The notes beneath the pieces were generated by a model. That model made no database searches. It worked only from the letters and a program-made list of their open reading frames with translations, and was not told the origin of the DNA. Below, piece after piece: positions 26,397-37,767 of a stretch of 64,000 bases of DNA. Position numbers and translations under genes: made by a program. Positions within the stretch are counted from its first letter, which is position 1; each line of letters begins with the position of its first letter. This DNA is from Vreelandella halophila (GTDB lineage Bacteria > Pseudomonadota > Gammaproteobacteria > Pseudomonadales > Oleiphilaceae). The stretch is taken from contig NZ_WMEX01000001.1 of the NCBI RefSeq assembly GCF_009856365.1, positions 186,001 to 250,000 on the forward strand, read 5' to 3'.

Positions 26397-28220
26397 ATGC
26401 TGACCGTGCATGGAATCCGTCTGACCAACATTGTGGCGCTGCTTGTCCTGGCGGTGTGCGCCATCATGGCTGCTCCCGCCAGCGGGAGCCCGGATATCCG
26501 CGAGCATCACCGGCTGCCGCTCGAGAATGAACTCCAGTTCCTGGAGGATCCGGGGGGCAGTCAGGACCTGAAGGACGTGCGCGGGCGCAATGACTGGCGA
26601 CACCTCGACGGCCACACCTTCAATCGCGGCTATTCTGATTCCGCCTGGTGGCTTCGGGTCCGTCTTGCCAATGACGGCACGACGGACCTGGAGCGGTTTC
26701 TCTCCATTGGCTACCCGGTGCTGGGCGATGTGAGGGTGTATGCGCTGGCCGAGGGCCAACTGCGCAATTCCTGGCAGCTGGGGCATGATTACCCCTACAG
26801 CCAGCGTCCCGTGGATCACCGTTTTTTCGTAGTGCCCCTTGAGTGGGCGCCGAAGGAAACGCTGGATGTCTACGTTCGCGTTCGTACCGACAGTTCCGTC
26901 CAGGTGCCCGTGACGCTCTGGGACCGCGAAACCTTCCGCAGTCATGACATCAGTGCCAACACTCTCCAGGGCATCTACTTTGGCGCCTTTCTGGTGATCG
27001 GCGTCTACAACCTTCTTCTGTTCTTCGCTCTGGGTGAACGCAACTACCTGTACTACGTCGGTTTCGTGTTCAGCATCGCGCTTCTGATGGCGTCGCTGAC
27101 CGGCTATGGCTTCCGCTATCTCTGGCCGGGGGCGACGGAGTGGAATGATCAGGCAATCCTGATCTTCATCTGCGGTGCTCTCGGCTTTGCCGGCCTGTTC
27201 ACACGGCGCTTTCTGGAACTCAGCCGCCTTTCAACCGGCCTGAATGGGTTTGCCCTGCTGGTGATCATTGTCAGCGGTATCTGTGCGGTCCTGTCGTTCT
27301 TTCTCAGCTATTTCGTGCTGATTTCGGTTCTGATTCCCCTGGTGGTGCTCGGCTGTATTATGGCTTTCGCAGGGGGTGTCTATGCCTGGTATCGGGGCCA
27401 GATCACTGCCAAGTATTACGTCATGGCCTGGTCTTTCGTGCTGGCCGGAGGCGCTATCCTGGCCCTTTCCAAGGGCGGAGTACTGCCGTCGAACTTCTTC
27501 ACCGATCACGCCGCCCAGCTCGGCTCCATCATCGAGGTGGTACTGCTTTCGTTCGCGCTGGCCCAGCGGATCAACGTAGAGCGTCAGCTCCGCTATCAGG
27601 CCCAGTCCGAAACCCTGGAGACGGCGCGGCGACTCAACCGGGAGTTGGAGGATCGGGTCAGGGAACGCACCCAGGAGCTGGAGGAACTCAACCAGAGGCT
27701 GAACGAGCTGAGTGTCACCGATGGGCTGACAGGGCTGCGCAACCGCCGTTTTCTGGATGCTCAGCTGCGCCAGGAGGTGGAACGGGCACGGCGCACCGGG
27801 CGGTCCATGGCCGTGGCCATGCTGGACATCGATCACTTCAAGCCGGTTAACGATACCTACGGCCACCAGACCGGGGATGAGTGCCTGAAGATGGTGGGCG
27901 AGATCATTCACGCCAATCTGCGCTCACCCCAGGACACGGCGGCCCGGTATGGCGGCGAGGAGTTCGCCATGATCCTGCCCGAGACGGATGAGGAGGGCGC
28001 GATGCGGGTTCTGGAGCGGATCCGTCAGGAGGTGGCCGCAGCGTCGGTTTCCTACGACGGGGTCACACTGCGGATGACGCTCAGTGGTGGCGTCACCATC
28101 CGGCGCGATGCCGAGGCCGTCACGCCTGAGCAGCTTCTGGCCGAGGCGGACGGGGCGCTGTATCGCGCCAAGTCCGGAGGGCGGGATCAGGTGTGTGTGT
28201 ACAGGCCTCATGCCTCCTGA
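26397..28220 (+). CDS. Membrane diguanylate cyclase with 7TMR-DISM sensor
   Basis: Protein of 607 aa. Signal sequence at the N-terminus, a periplasmic DISMED2-type beta domain (about 40-185, with WWLRVRLANDG), seven membrane helices (about 195-400), a coiled coil (about 405-440) and a GGDEF domain ending the protein. Seen: LSVTDGLTGLRNRRFLD, MLDIDHFKPVNDTYGHQTGD and the active site ARYGGEEF, so it should make cyclic di-GMP. The inhibitory site upstream reads RSPQD, one residue longer than the usual RxxD, so product inhibition may be absent. The signal is unknown; this sensor class often binds carbohydrate-like ligands. Confidence 0.92.
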   Translation: MLTVHGIRLTNIVALLVLAVCAIMAAPASGSPDIREHHRLPLENELQFLEDPGGSQDLKDVRGRNDWRHLDGHTFNRGYSDSAWWLRVRLANDGTTDLERFLSIGYPVLGDVRVYALAEGQLRNSWQLGHDYPYSQRPVDHRFFVVPLEWAPKETLDVYVRVRTDSSVQVPVTLWDRETFRSHDISANTLQGIYFGAFLVIGVYNLLLFFALGERNYLYYVGFVFSIALLMASLTGYGFRYLWPGATEWNDQAILIFICGALGFAGLFTRRFLELSRLSTGLNGFALLVIIVSGICAVLSFFLSYFVLISVLIPLVVLGCIMAFAGGVYAWYRGQITAKYYVMAWSFVLAGGAILALSKGGVLPSNFFTDHAAQLGSIIEVVLLSFALAQRINVERQLRYQAQSETLETARRLNRELEDRVRERTQELEELNQRLNELSVTDGLTGLRNRRFLDAQLRQEVERARRTGRSMAVAMLDIDHFKPVNDTYGHQTGDECLKMVGEIIHANLRSPQDTAARYGGEEFAMILPETDEEGAMRVLERIRQEVAAASVSYDGVTLRMTLSGGVTIRRDAEAVTPEQLLAEADGALYRAKSGGRDQVCVYRPHAS

Positions 28221-29266
28221 TTGTCGGTATGTTTGAAATCACGGATGAAAATACCCCAGAAGGCGGTGAACAGGGCCGCGATGAGGGGGCCGATCACGAA
28301 GCCGTTGATCCCGAAGAGGATCAGCCCGCCGAGGGTTGAGAGCAGCACCATATAGTCCGGAAGCTTGGTGTCGCGCCCGACCAGGACGGGCCGCAGCAGG
28401 TTGTCGATCAACCCGATGACCACGGTTCCGAACAGCACCAGCACAACCGATTGGATCCAGTTGCCGATGGCGAACAGGTAGATGGCCGCCGGTACCCAGA
28501 TCAGGCCGGCACCCACTGCCGGAATCAGCGACAGAACACCCATGACCACGCCCCAAAGCACCGCTGCCGGCAGCGCCAGAGCCCAGAAGATGAAGCCGCC
28601 GAGCAGGCCCTGGATCGCGGCGATGACCACGTTGCCCTTGATGGTGGCGCGGGTCACCTCCGCGAACTTGCCAAGCAGCAACTGCTCGCGCTCCCGGCTC
28701 AGCGGCACCGCCTGGCCGATGAGGTTGCGCAGGTAGCTGCCATCGCGCAGCAGGAAGAAGGCCAGATAGAGCATCACCCCGAAGTGGATGAAAAAGCGGG
28801 CGGTGTTCTGCCCGATGTTCAGTGCCGACTGGGCAAAGAACTGTCCGCCCTGCATGACCGCGTTGACTGCGCGCTCGCGCAGCGATTCGATATCCACGCC
28901 GAAGGATTCAAGGGCCGTGCCCACGAAGGGGACCGTCTCGCCAATGCGGTCGATAAAGGCCCGTGGGTCGATTTCCCCGGCCTGGATCTGCTGGTACAGG
29001 TTGACCCCCTCGAACACAAAGGAGGCGGCCACAAAGAGTGTCGGCAGGATCACGATGGTCAGGCAGAACGCGAGCGTGGCCAGTGCCGTCAGATTCGGCC
29101 GTTCTCCCCACAGCCGTGTAAAATACCGCTGCGCCGGGAAGAAGATGATGGCAATGGCGCAGGCCCAGAAGATGGCGCCGAAGAACGGCTGCATCAGGTA
29201 CAGGAAAAGCGCGGTGACAATGAGCAGCAGGAACAGGAAGCTGCGCTGTTCGAGGCGTGCCTGCAT
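28208..29266 (-). CDS. AI-2E family transporter (YdiK/PerM-like permease)
   Basis: Polytopic membrane protein, 352 aa with eight or so helices. Seen: the N-terminal double helix, a central amphipathic region (about 120-200), and the family core LGGFIFWALALPAAVLWGVV, LSLIPAVGAGLIWVPAAIYL and LLRPVLVGRDTKLPDYMVLL. The family is named for a proposed autoinducer-2 exporter, but some members are Na+/H+ antiporters, so the substrate is open. The ATG at 29266 was chosen because upstream residues in frame look non-coding. The 3' end overlaps the cyclase gene by 13 bases. Confidence 0.88.
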   Translation of the reverse strand: MQARLEQRSFLFLLLIVTALFLYLMQPFFGAIFWACAIAIIFFPAQRYFTRLWGERPNLTALATLAFCLTIVILPTLFVAASFVFEGVNLYQQIQAGEIDPRAFIDRIGETVPFVGTALESFGVDIESLRERAVNAVMQGGQFFAQSALNIGQNTARFFIHFGVMLYLAFFLLRDGSYLRNLIGQAVPLSREREQLLLGKFAEVTRATIKGNVVIAAIQGLLGGFIFWALALPAAVLWGVVMGVLSLIPAVGAGLIWVPAAIYLFAIGNWIQSVVLVLFGTVVIGLIDNLLRPVLVGRDTKLPDYMVLLSTLGGLILFGINGFVIGPLIAALFTAFWGIFIRDFKHTDNQEA

Positions 29267-29314
29267 GGTGTGGACCCTTCCCCGATTGATGAAAGGCAGA
29301 GGATACTGCGCCCC

Positions 29315-29935
29315 ATGACCGATGCACAAACCAGCGGTGTTACCTGGCCGGTTCCGGCCCGCGAAGCCGAGGCGGAAACGCAGGTCCGCAAGAGCCGCTT
29401 CATCGCAAGGGCGGCCCCGGCCGCCAGCCGGGAGGAGGCGCTGGCACTGGTTGAGCGGGCGCGTCTGGACCATCCCGAGGCGCGCCATCACTGCTGGGCC
29501 TACGTGACCGGCGCGCCCGGGAGGGCCACCAGTGCCGCCATGAATGACGATGGGGAGCCGTCGGGCACGGCGGGTCGGCCCATTCTCAATGTCATTGAGC
29601 ACAAGGGGATCGGGGATGTGGCAGTGGTCGTGATCCGTTATTTCGGGGGCGTGAAGCTGGGTGCGGGCGGCCTAGTGCGTGCTTACGCAGGCGCGGCCGA
29701 GGCGGTTCTGTCGTCGCTGGAAGTCGACCATCGGGAGCCGCGGGTGAGCCTTCAGCTGGAGATCGGCTTTGCGGATGAGCAGCCTTTGCGGCTGGAACTG
29801 GAGCGGCTGGGCGGCGAGCTGGCGGCCATTGAATATGGGCAGGGCGTTTCAGTGCGGGTGTCGGTGCCGGCGACAGCCCGGGAGGCCATCGGCTCATGGG
29901 CCGCCGGGCGCGGCCTTGGGGTAACGGAGCTCTAA
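29315..29935 (+). CDS. yigZ: YigZ/IMPACT family protein
   Basis: Protein of 206 aa, cytoplasmic. N-terminal UPF0029 (Impact) domain with VRKSRFIARAAPA, HPEARHHCWAYV, DDGEPSGTAGRPILNVIE and VVVIRYFGGVKLGAGGLVRAY, followed by a DUF1949-type C-terminal domain. Family members are linked to translation stress; the eukaryotic relative IMPACT regulates Gcn2. Start at 29315 gives the family N-terminus. It is divergent from the AI-2E permease by 48 bases. Confidence 0.93.
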   Translation: MTDAQTSGVTWPVPAREAEAETQVRKSRFIARAAPAASREEALALVERARLDHPEARHHCWAYVTGAPGRATSAAMNDDGEPSGTAGRPILNVIEHKGIGDVAVVVIRYFGGVKLGAGGLVRAYAGAAEAVLSSLEVDHREPRVSLQLEIGFADEQPLRLELERLGGELAAIEYGQGVSVRVSVPATAREAIGSWAAGRGLGVTEL

Positions 29936-29939
29936 CTTC

Positions 29940-30599
29940 CTAGAAGCGCAGATGGGCGCCGATGCCGTTGGCCGTCAGGTAGACATCCGTTTCCACTTCC
30001 ACCGCCGCCTGCCCGATACCGATCACACTGGATTCGCTCATGGTCCGTGGGAAGGTCCAGAGCTTGATTTCGTTGACCAGCATCCCGGTCAGAGCCACCT
30101 GCAGCGCGTCATCATGGCGGCCATCCTCCTCGGCAATGGCGTGATAGGCGCCGCCATTGACGATCAGCGAGCCCAGGCGCCCGCGCCAGCCCGTGCGGCT
30201 CTGCTCGGCCTGGGCCAGTGCCCTGGCATTACGGCGGGCGTCAGCCAGTGCGCCGGGGGCATCGCGGTCAATGGCATGGTGCCTGCGGTAGGCCGACAGG
30301 TGGGGCGGTGCCTTGATGATGGTATCCAGCAGCCCAAGGGTTGAGGTGATGGCGCGGACACGTCCGTCGTACTCATCCGCGTCCGTGTCGGCGCCGGCAC
30401 TGGAGAGAGCGCTGAACACAGCGGAACCGGCAAAGAACAGGCTCCAGCGCTGGCGCCATGTCTGGGCGCTGTCCAGACCGTCCGCCATGACCCGGTCCAG
30501 GGCCTGCCAGTCCGGTTTCTCCTGGGCACCGAGAGGCGGCGCTGTGGCTACCGCCGTCAGCACAGTGGCTGCCATCAGCAGGCGTTTGGGTGTGACCAT
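29940..30599 (-). CDS. Exported protein of unknown function
   Basis: Protein of 219 aa, not recognised. A signal peptide is clear (MAATVLTAVATAPPLGAQE), so the mature protein is probably periplasmic. The rest is largely helical with a hydrophobic stretch near residue 55 (LFFAGSAVFSALSSAGAD) and a C-terminal region that might pack on a membrane (SVIGIGQAAVEVETDVYL). It stands alone: convergent with yigZ and divergent from the Mrp operon. The region 30600-30761 upstream must hold its promoter and that of the Mrp operon, but no strong consensus site is visible. Confidence 0.7.
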   Translation of the reverse strand: MVTPKRLLMAATVLTAVATAPPLGAQEKPDWQALDRVMADGLDSAQTWRQRWSLFFAGSAVFSALSSAGADTDADEYDGRVRAITSTLGLLDTIIKAPPHLSAYRRHHAIDRDAPGALADARRNARALAQAEQSRTGWRGRLGSLIVNGGAYHAIAEEDGRHDDALQVALTGMLVNEIKLWTFPRTMSESSVIGIGQAAVEVETDVYLTANGIGAHLRF

Positions 30600-30761
30600 G
30601 GAACCTCCGGGTCAGTTCGGACTTCAGGTGAACGCCGCATTGTGGCGCAGTACATTCCACGATGATGTGATGGGCTGCACCGAACCGGCGTTTCTTGCTA
30701 TCGATCAACGCGCTCCGGTATCCTCCTTCGCAATGTCCAGCCCTTGGAGCACCCCGCGCTG

Positions 30762-33058
<2,297 letters not shown>

Positions 33059-33062
<4 letters not shown>

Positions 33063-33496
33063 GGGAAGCCAATACACTGATTCTTCGAACAGCGGCGCTG
33101 TTGCTGGTGCCTATGCAGTTGCTGTTCTCGGTTTTTCTGCTTCTGCGTGGCCACGACGAGCCCGGTGGTGGGTTCATTGCCGGGCTGGTGGCTTCCGGGG
33201 CCGTGGTGCTGTTCCTCTTCTCTTATGGCGTCAGCGCCACACGCGAGCTGCTGCGGGTGGATCCGCGTGATTTTCTGGGCGTCGGGCTGCTCATCGGCCT
33301 GGCCTCGATACTGCCCTCGCTGATTCTGGGCCAGCCGGCCATGACCGCGCAGTGGTGGCAGATTCCGCTGCCCGGAGGCGACTACTACAAGTTCTCGACG
33401 CCGCTGATTTTCGATGTCGGCGTCTATCTGACCGTAATCGGTTCCATTCTCACCATGGTGGTGGGCCTTTCCGAATCGGAGGAATCCGATGCCTGA
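33059..33496 (+). CDS. mnhB: Mrp Na+/H+ antiporter subunit B
   Basis: Membrane subunit of 145 aa with four helices. Seen: the MnhB signature [20 protein letters not shown] near residue 30 and the closing helix [20 protein letters not shown]. Start overlaps the mnhA stop (ATGA), so translation is coupled. It has the length of a free-standing MrpB subunit. Confidence 0.94.
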
Positions 33497-33511
33497 GTGT
33501 GGAGGCTGCTG

Positions 33512-33859
33512 ATGGAAACACTGATGGCCTATATCGTGGGCGCGATGTTCGCTGCCGCAGTGTACATGATGCTGCGCCGGTCCATCGTCAAGCTGGTGAT
33601 CGGCCTGATGCTGCTGAGCAATGCGGCCAATTTGCTGATTTTTACCGTGGCCGGAATGCGCCAGGGGGCGCCGCCTCTGGTTCCCGAGGGCGCCGAGGTG
33701 CCGGCCTCGGCCGTTGCCGACCCGTTGCCACAGGCGCTGATCCTGACGGCGATCGTCATCGCTTTCGGTGTGCTGGCGTTCTCTGTAGTGCTTATCCACC
33801 GAGCCTATGAGGTGGTCGGTACGGATGACCTGGACCGGATGAAGGATACCGATACCTGA
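33512..33859 (+). CDS. mnhC: Mrp Na+/H+ antiporter subunit C
   Basis: NuoK-like subunit, 115 aa with three helices. Seen: [25 protein letters not shown] and [20 protein letters not shown], the latter being the classic MrpC/NuoK helix. ATG at 33512 follows GGAGG; a GTG at 33497 in frame would give a slightly longer form. Its stop overlaps the mnhD start. Confidence 0.93.
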   Translation: METLMAYIVGAMFAAAVYMMLRRSIVKLVIGLMLLSNAANLLIFTVAGMRQGAPPLVPEGAEVPASAVADPLPQALILTAIVIAFGVLAFSVVLIHRAYEVVGTDDLDRMKDTDT

Positions 33860-35361
33860 TGTCGCTGGCTGTTGCTCCCATTCTGGTTCCACTGTTCTTC
33901 GGAGCCCTGTCGCTGGCGCTGTGGCGCTACCGTATCGCCCAGCGTGTGCTGGGGCTGGTGGGAACCCTGGTGCTGCTGGCGGTGGCCATACGCCTGTTCC
34001 AGGTGGTGCATGCGGAGGGTATGGTGGTGCTGCATATGGGCGGCTGGGCCGCACCGCTGGGCATCACCCTCGCCGTGGATATGCTGGGAGCCATCATGGT
34101 GGTGCTCACCGGCATAACGGGCCTGGCGATCGCGCTGTTTTCCATGGGCGACACCCCCGAGCGCCATGAGCATTTCGGCTACTACCCGCTGATGCACCTG
34201 CTTCTGGCAGGCGTGGCCGGCTCCTTTGTAACCGGTGACATATTCAACCTCTACGTCTGGTTCGAGGTGATGCTGATCGCCTCCTTCGCGCTTCTGACCC
34301 TCGGGGGTGAGCGGGCGCAGATGGAGGGGGCGATCAAGTACGTGACCCTGAACCTGTTCTCCTCGGCGATCTTCCTCTCGGCGGTGGGCATCCTCTACGG
34401 GCTGCTCGGCACCCTGAACATGGCTGACATCGCCCAGAAGATCGACCAGGTGGAGAACACCGCCATGATCAATGTGGTGGCGGTGATGTTCATGGTGGCC
34501 TTCGGCATCAAGGCCTCAGCCTTCCCGCTGTTCTTCTGGCTGCCGGCGTCCTATCACACGCCACTGGTAGGGGTATCCGCGCTCTTCGCCGGGCTGCTGA
34601 CCAAGGTCGGGGTCTATGCGCTGTTCCGGATGTTCACCATTGTCTTCGACCATGACGTGGCCTACACCCATGAGATCCTGGTCTGGGTGGCGGGGCTGAC
34701 CATGCTGTCCGGCGTACTGGGCGCGGCGGCCCAGTACGAGTTCCGGCGGATCCTTTCGTTCCACATCGTCAGCCAGATCGGGTACATGATCCTGGGGCTG
34801 GCGCTGTATACGCCGCTGGCGATCATCGGCGGGGTCTTCTACATCATGCACCACATCATTGTTAAGACCACGCTCTTCCTGGTCAGTGGTGTGACCTACC
34901 GGATCGCAGGCACCCATGAGCTGAAGGACCTGGGCGGGTTCTTCCGCAGTCGGCCGATGCTGTCGGTGCTGTTCCTGATTCCGGCCTTCTCGCTGGCGGG
35001 GATGCCGCCGCTTTCCGGATTCTTCGCCAAGTTCATTGTCATCCGTGCCGGCGTCGAGGCGGAGGCGTGGGGGGTGACCGCCGTGGCCCTGCTGGTGGGG
35101 CTCCTGACACTGTATTCGATGACCAAGATCTGGGCGGAGGTTTTCTGGAAGGCGGCTCCGGATACGGAATCCGGGGAGCCGGCCGGGCAGGGCAGTACCG
35201 TCGGACTGGGCTGGATGTATACCGCCATTGCCGGGCTGGCCGCCTGTACCGTGTTCATCGGCCTTAACGGTGAACCCATCTATGCGCTGGCGGAGACAGC
35301 GGCGGATCAGCTTCTGAACCCGGATCGCTATATCCGGGCGGTACTGGAGGCGCGCCCATGA
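33859..35361 (+). CDS. mnhD: Mrp Na+/H+ antiporter subunit D
   Basis: NuoN/NuoM-like proton-pathway subunit, 500 aa, about 14 helices. Seen: FNLYVWFEVMLIASFALLTL with the channel glutamate, FGIKASAFPLFFWLPASYHT with the lysine, TPLVGVSALFAGLLTKVGVYAL and YEFRRILSFHIVSQIGYMIL. It starts within the mnhC stop and ends overlapping mnhE, as expected for a tightly coupled operon. Confidence 0.95.
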   Translation: MSLAVAPILVPLFFGALSLALWRYRIAQRVLGLVGTLVLLAVAIRLFQVVHAEGMVVLHMGGWAAPLGITLAVDMLGAIMVVLTGITGLAIALFSMGDTPERHEHFGYYPLMHLLLAGVAGSFVTGDIFNLYVWFEVMLIASFALLTLGGERAQMEGAIKYVTLNLFSSAIFLSAVGILYGLLGTLNMADIAQKIDQVENTAMINVVAVMFMVAFGIKASAFPLFFWLPASYHTPLVGVSALFAGLLTKVGVYALFRMFTIVFDHDVAYTHEILVWVAGLTMLSGVLGAAAQYEFRRILSFHIVSQIGYMILGLALYTPLAIIGGVFYIMHHIIVKTTLFLVSGVTYRIAGTHELKDLGGFFRSRPMLSVLFLIPAFSLAGMPPLSGFFAKFIVIRAGVEAEAWGVTAVALLVGLLTLYSMTKIWAEVFWKAAPDTESGEPAGQGSTVGLGWMYTAIAGLAACTVFIGLNGEPIYALAETAADQLLNPDRYIRAVLEARP

Positions 35362-35831
35362 TTGCCTTTTTCTGGAATGTGATCCTGGCACTGCTGTGGG
35401 TGGCTCTGACCGGCAGTTTTTCCGGGGGCAATCTGCTGGCGGGCTTTGTTTTCGGTTATCTCGCGCTTGCCGTCATGCAGCGCCACATACCGGTGCTCCA
35501 TGGCTACTCCCAGAGGGTGCCCCGATTCATGGCCTTTGCCTTGTTCTTCCTGAAGGAGCTGTTTGTGGCCAATGTGCGGGTGGCCTATGACGTCATCACC
35601 CCGGTGTGGTACATGAAACCGGGCGTTATCGCCATGCGCCTGGAGGCGGAGAGCGACATCGAGATCACGCTTGTGGCGAACCTGATCTCGCTGACACCGG
35701 GCACGCTGAGTCTGGACGTTTCGGACGACCGTAAAGTGCTCTACATCCATGCCATGTTCATGGCCGACGAACAGGAACTGCGCGACAGCCTGCACGAGCT
35801 GGAGCGTCGGATCCTGCGTGTGCTGCGCTAA
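35358..35831 (+). CDS. mnhE: Mrp Na+/H+ antiporter subunit E
   Basis: Subunit of 157 aa with two or three N-terminal helices and a soluble C-terminal half. Seen: the MnhE core LFVANVRVAYDVITP and ETDIEITLVANLISLTPGTL-like SDIEITLVANLISLTPGTL, then LYIHAMFM. Start ATG at 35358 overlaps the mnhD stop. Required for assembly of the Mrp complex in studied species. Confidence 0.93.
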   Translation: MIAFFWNVILALLWVALTGSFSGGNLLAGFVFGYLALAVMQRHIPVLHGYSQRVPRFMAFALFFLKELFVANVRVAYDVITPVWYMKPGVIAMRLEAESDIEITLVANLISLTPGTLSLDVSDDRKVLYIHAMFMADEQELRDSLHELERRILRVLR

Positions 35832-35858
35832 CGTGATCGGCTGCGGGGACTCGATACG

Positions 35859-36128
35859 ATGAACAGCTTTGTGCTGACACTGGTTTACTCGATGCTGGCG
35901 CTGGCCATGCTGATGGCCGCCATCCGGCTGGGTAAGGGGCCCTCCCTGCCGGACCGGGTGGTGGCGATCGAGCTGATCAGCTCCATGGTCGTTGGCATCA
36001 TTGGCGTGCACGCGCTGGATACTGGTGTGCTCAGTTTCCTGGATGTGGCGATCGTGGTGGCGCTGGTGGCCTTTCTGGCGTCCATCGGCTTTGCACGCTT
36101 CATTGAGCGGGGAGGACCTCGCGAATGA
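35859..36128 (+). CDS. mnhF: Mrp Na+/H+ antiporter subunit F
   Basis: Small subunit of 89 aa with three helices. Seen: RLGKGPSLPDRVVAIELISS, the MrpF signature, and the helix FLDVAIVVALVAFLASIGFA followed by RFIERGG. It begins 27 bases after mnhE, the largest gap in the operon, and overlaps mnhG by four bases. Confidence 0.93.
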   Translation: MNSFVLTLVYSMLALAMLMAAIRLGKGPSLPDRVVAIELISSMVVGIIGVHALDTGVLSFLDVAIVVALVAFLASIGFARFIERGGPRE

Positions 36129-36505
36129 TGGACCTGATCATTGCCGTATTCCTGATCAGTGGCGCAGCCTTCATGCTGCTGGCGGCACTGGGTATCCTGC
36201 GCCTGCCAGACCTGCCCACGCGCATGCACTCCTCCACCAAGGCCGGCGCCATGGGAGCCATGCTGATCATGGTGGGCGTGGTGATTGGTTTCGCCGAATG
36301 GCTGGCGCTCGCGAGGGGGCTGGCGATTGTCCTGTTCATCATGGCAACGACGCCCATTGCCGCCCACGCCATCGGGCGCGCGGGCTATATCATTGGCGTG
36401 CCCCTCTGGGACGGCACCATCAAGGATGAGCTGCGCGAGAACTACGATACCCGCACCCATGGCCTGCGCAGTGATGCCGCGGACCAGGACGAGCCACGCC
36501 TCTGA
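36125..36505 (+). CDS. mnhG: Mrp Na+/H+ antiporter subunit G
   Basis: Last subunit of the seven-gene operon, 126 aa with three helices and a polar tail. Seen: FMLLAALGILRLPDLPTRMH and SSTKAGAMGAMLIMVGVV, the MnhG/PhaG signature. The start overlaps mnhF; two consecutive ATGs leave a one-codon ambiguity. Confidence 0.93.
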   Translation: MMDLIIAVFLISGAAFMLLAALGILRLPDLPTRMHSSTKAGAMGAMLIMVGVVIGFAEWLALARGLAIVLFIMATTPIAAHAIGRAGYIIGVPLWDGTIKDELRENYDTRTHGLRSDAADQDEPRL

Positions 36506-36549
36506 TCCCCCTGCTGACTTGCCGGCGCTGAGCCGGTAAGGTGGTTTAC

Positions 36550-37767
36550 ATGAGACGTTCAACTCCCTGGTCCCTGCCGTCACTGGGCGCTCTGCGGGAA
36601 GCCCTGCTGCGTCCGGGGGTGGATGATGAACGGCTGACCGCTGCCCTGGCCCAGGCACGGGAGCAGCAGCCCCCTCCCGTGGTCTGGCTTCTGGGTAAGG
36701 CGCAGTCCGGCAAGACCTCTGTCATCCGGGCGCTGACCGGCAGTCCACGGGCCACCATCGGCAACGGCTTCCAGGCCTGTACCCGCACCGCTTCCTTCTA
36801 CGATTTTCCGGAGCAGGCGCCTGTGGTGCGCTTTCTGGACACCCGTGGGCTGGGCGAGGTGACCTATGATGCGGGCGAGGACCTGGCCTTCTGCGAATCC
36901 CAGTCCCATCTGGTGATGGCGGTGATGAAAATCGCCGATCCGGATCAGGGGGCGGTTCTGGATGCTCTGGAGACCGTGCGCAGGCGCCACCCGGAGTGGC
37001 CTGTGGTGCTGGTGCACACGTCCCTCCACGAGCTGTACCCGCCTGGCTCGGACCATGTCATGCCGTGGCCCTTTGAGGCTGAGCCACTGCCGGAGACAGT
37101 GCCCTCGGATCTTCGTCGGGCGCTGGCTGAGCGCCGGGAGCTGGCTGAAGCGCTTCCCGGGCACGCCCCGGTGGTGTCGGTGGCTGTGGATCTCACCCTG
37201 GAGGAAGATGGCTTCGCCGTGGCGGATTACGGGCTGGAAGGCCTGTGGCGGTCGATTGAGGAGACCGCCACTTTTGAGCTTCGGGCAAGGCTGCAGCAGG
37301 ATCCGGGTCTGCGGGATCTGTTCAGTCGGGCTGCCCACCCGCAGATCACCGGCTACAGTCTGGCGGCTGCCGGCGCCGGTGCCCTGCCGCTGATCGATGC
37401 CGCGCTGCTGCCGGCGCTGCAGGTGCGGATGCTGCACGCCCTTGGCCGGATCTATCAGCAGCCCTGGGACATGCGGCGCAGCTCCGAGTTCTTCGGTCTG
37501 CTGGGGGTAGGAGTGCTCGCCGGCTATGGGTTGCGCTGGGCCGGGCGCAGCCTGGTCAAGGTGGTGCCGGGCTGGGGCCAGACACTGGGGGCTGCCTGGG
37601 GCGCCTCCAGTGCCGCTGCGGTCACCTATGCGCTGGGCAAGGCGGCGGATTTCTATCTGGCCCGCACGGCGGATGGCATGCCGGTCGAGGCGGATGCCAT
37701 CCGGCGTCTGTACCGCGAAGCGTTCGAGCAGGGCCTTCATCTGGGCCATGACAGGGGTAGCGAATGA
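36550..37767 (+). CDS. Membrane-associated GTPase with DUF697-like C-terminal region
   Basis: Protein of 405 aa. Residues 45-230 form a P-loop GTPase: G1 WLLGKAQSGKTSVI near residue 48 with a normal lysine, G3 FLDTRGLGEV near residue 98, and a probable G4 region around VVLVHTS. Residues 265-400 carry hydrophobic helices (GYSLAAAGAGALPLIDAALL, FFGLLGVGVLAGYG) in the style of DUF697, which associates GTPases with membranes. ATG at 36550 follows AAGGTGG; a GTG at 36541 is possible. It overlaps the next GTPase gene by four bases, so the two products are likely partners. The process served is unknown. Confidence 0.82.
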   Translation: MRRSTPWSLPSLGALREALLRPGVDDERLTAALAQAREQQPPPVVWLLGKAQSGKTSVIRALTGSPRATIGNGFQACTRTASFYDFPEQAPVVRFLDTRGLGEVTYDAGEDLAFCESQSHLVMAVMKIADPDQGAVLDALETVRRRHPEWPVVLVHTSLHELYPPGSDHVMPWPFEAEPLPETVPSDLRRALAERRELAEALPGHAPVVSVAVDLTLEEDGFAVADYGLEGLWRSIEETATFELRARLQQDPGLRDLFSRAAHPQITGYSLAAAGAGALPLIDAALLPALQVRMLHALGRIYQQPWDMRRSSEFFGLLGVGVLAGYGLRWAGRSLVKVVPGWGQTLGAAWGASSAAAVTYALGKAADFYLARTADGMPVEADAIRRLYREAFEQGLHLGHDRGSE

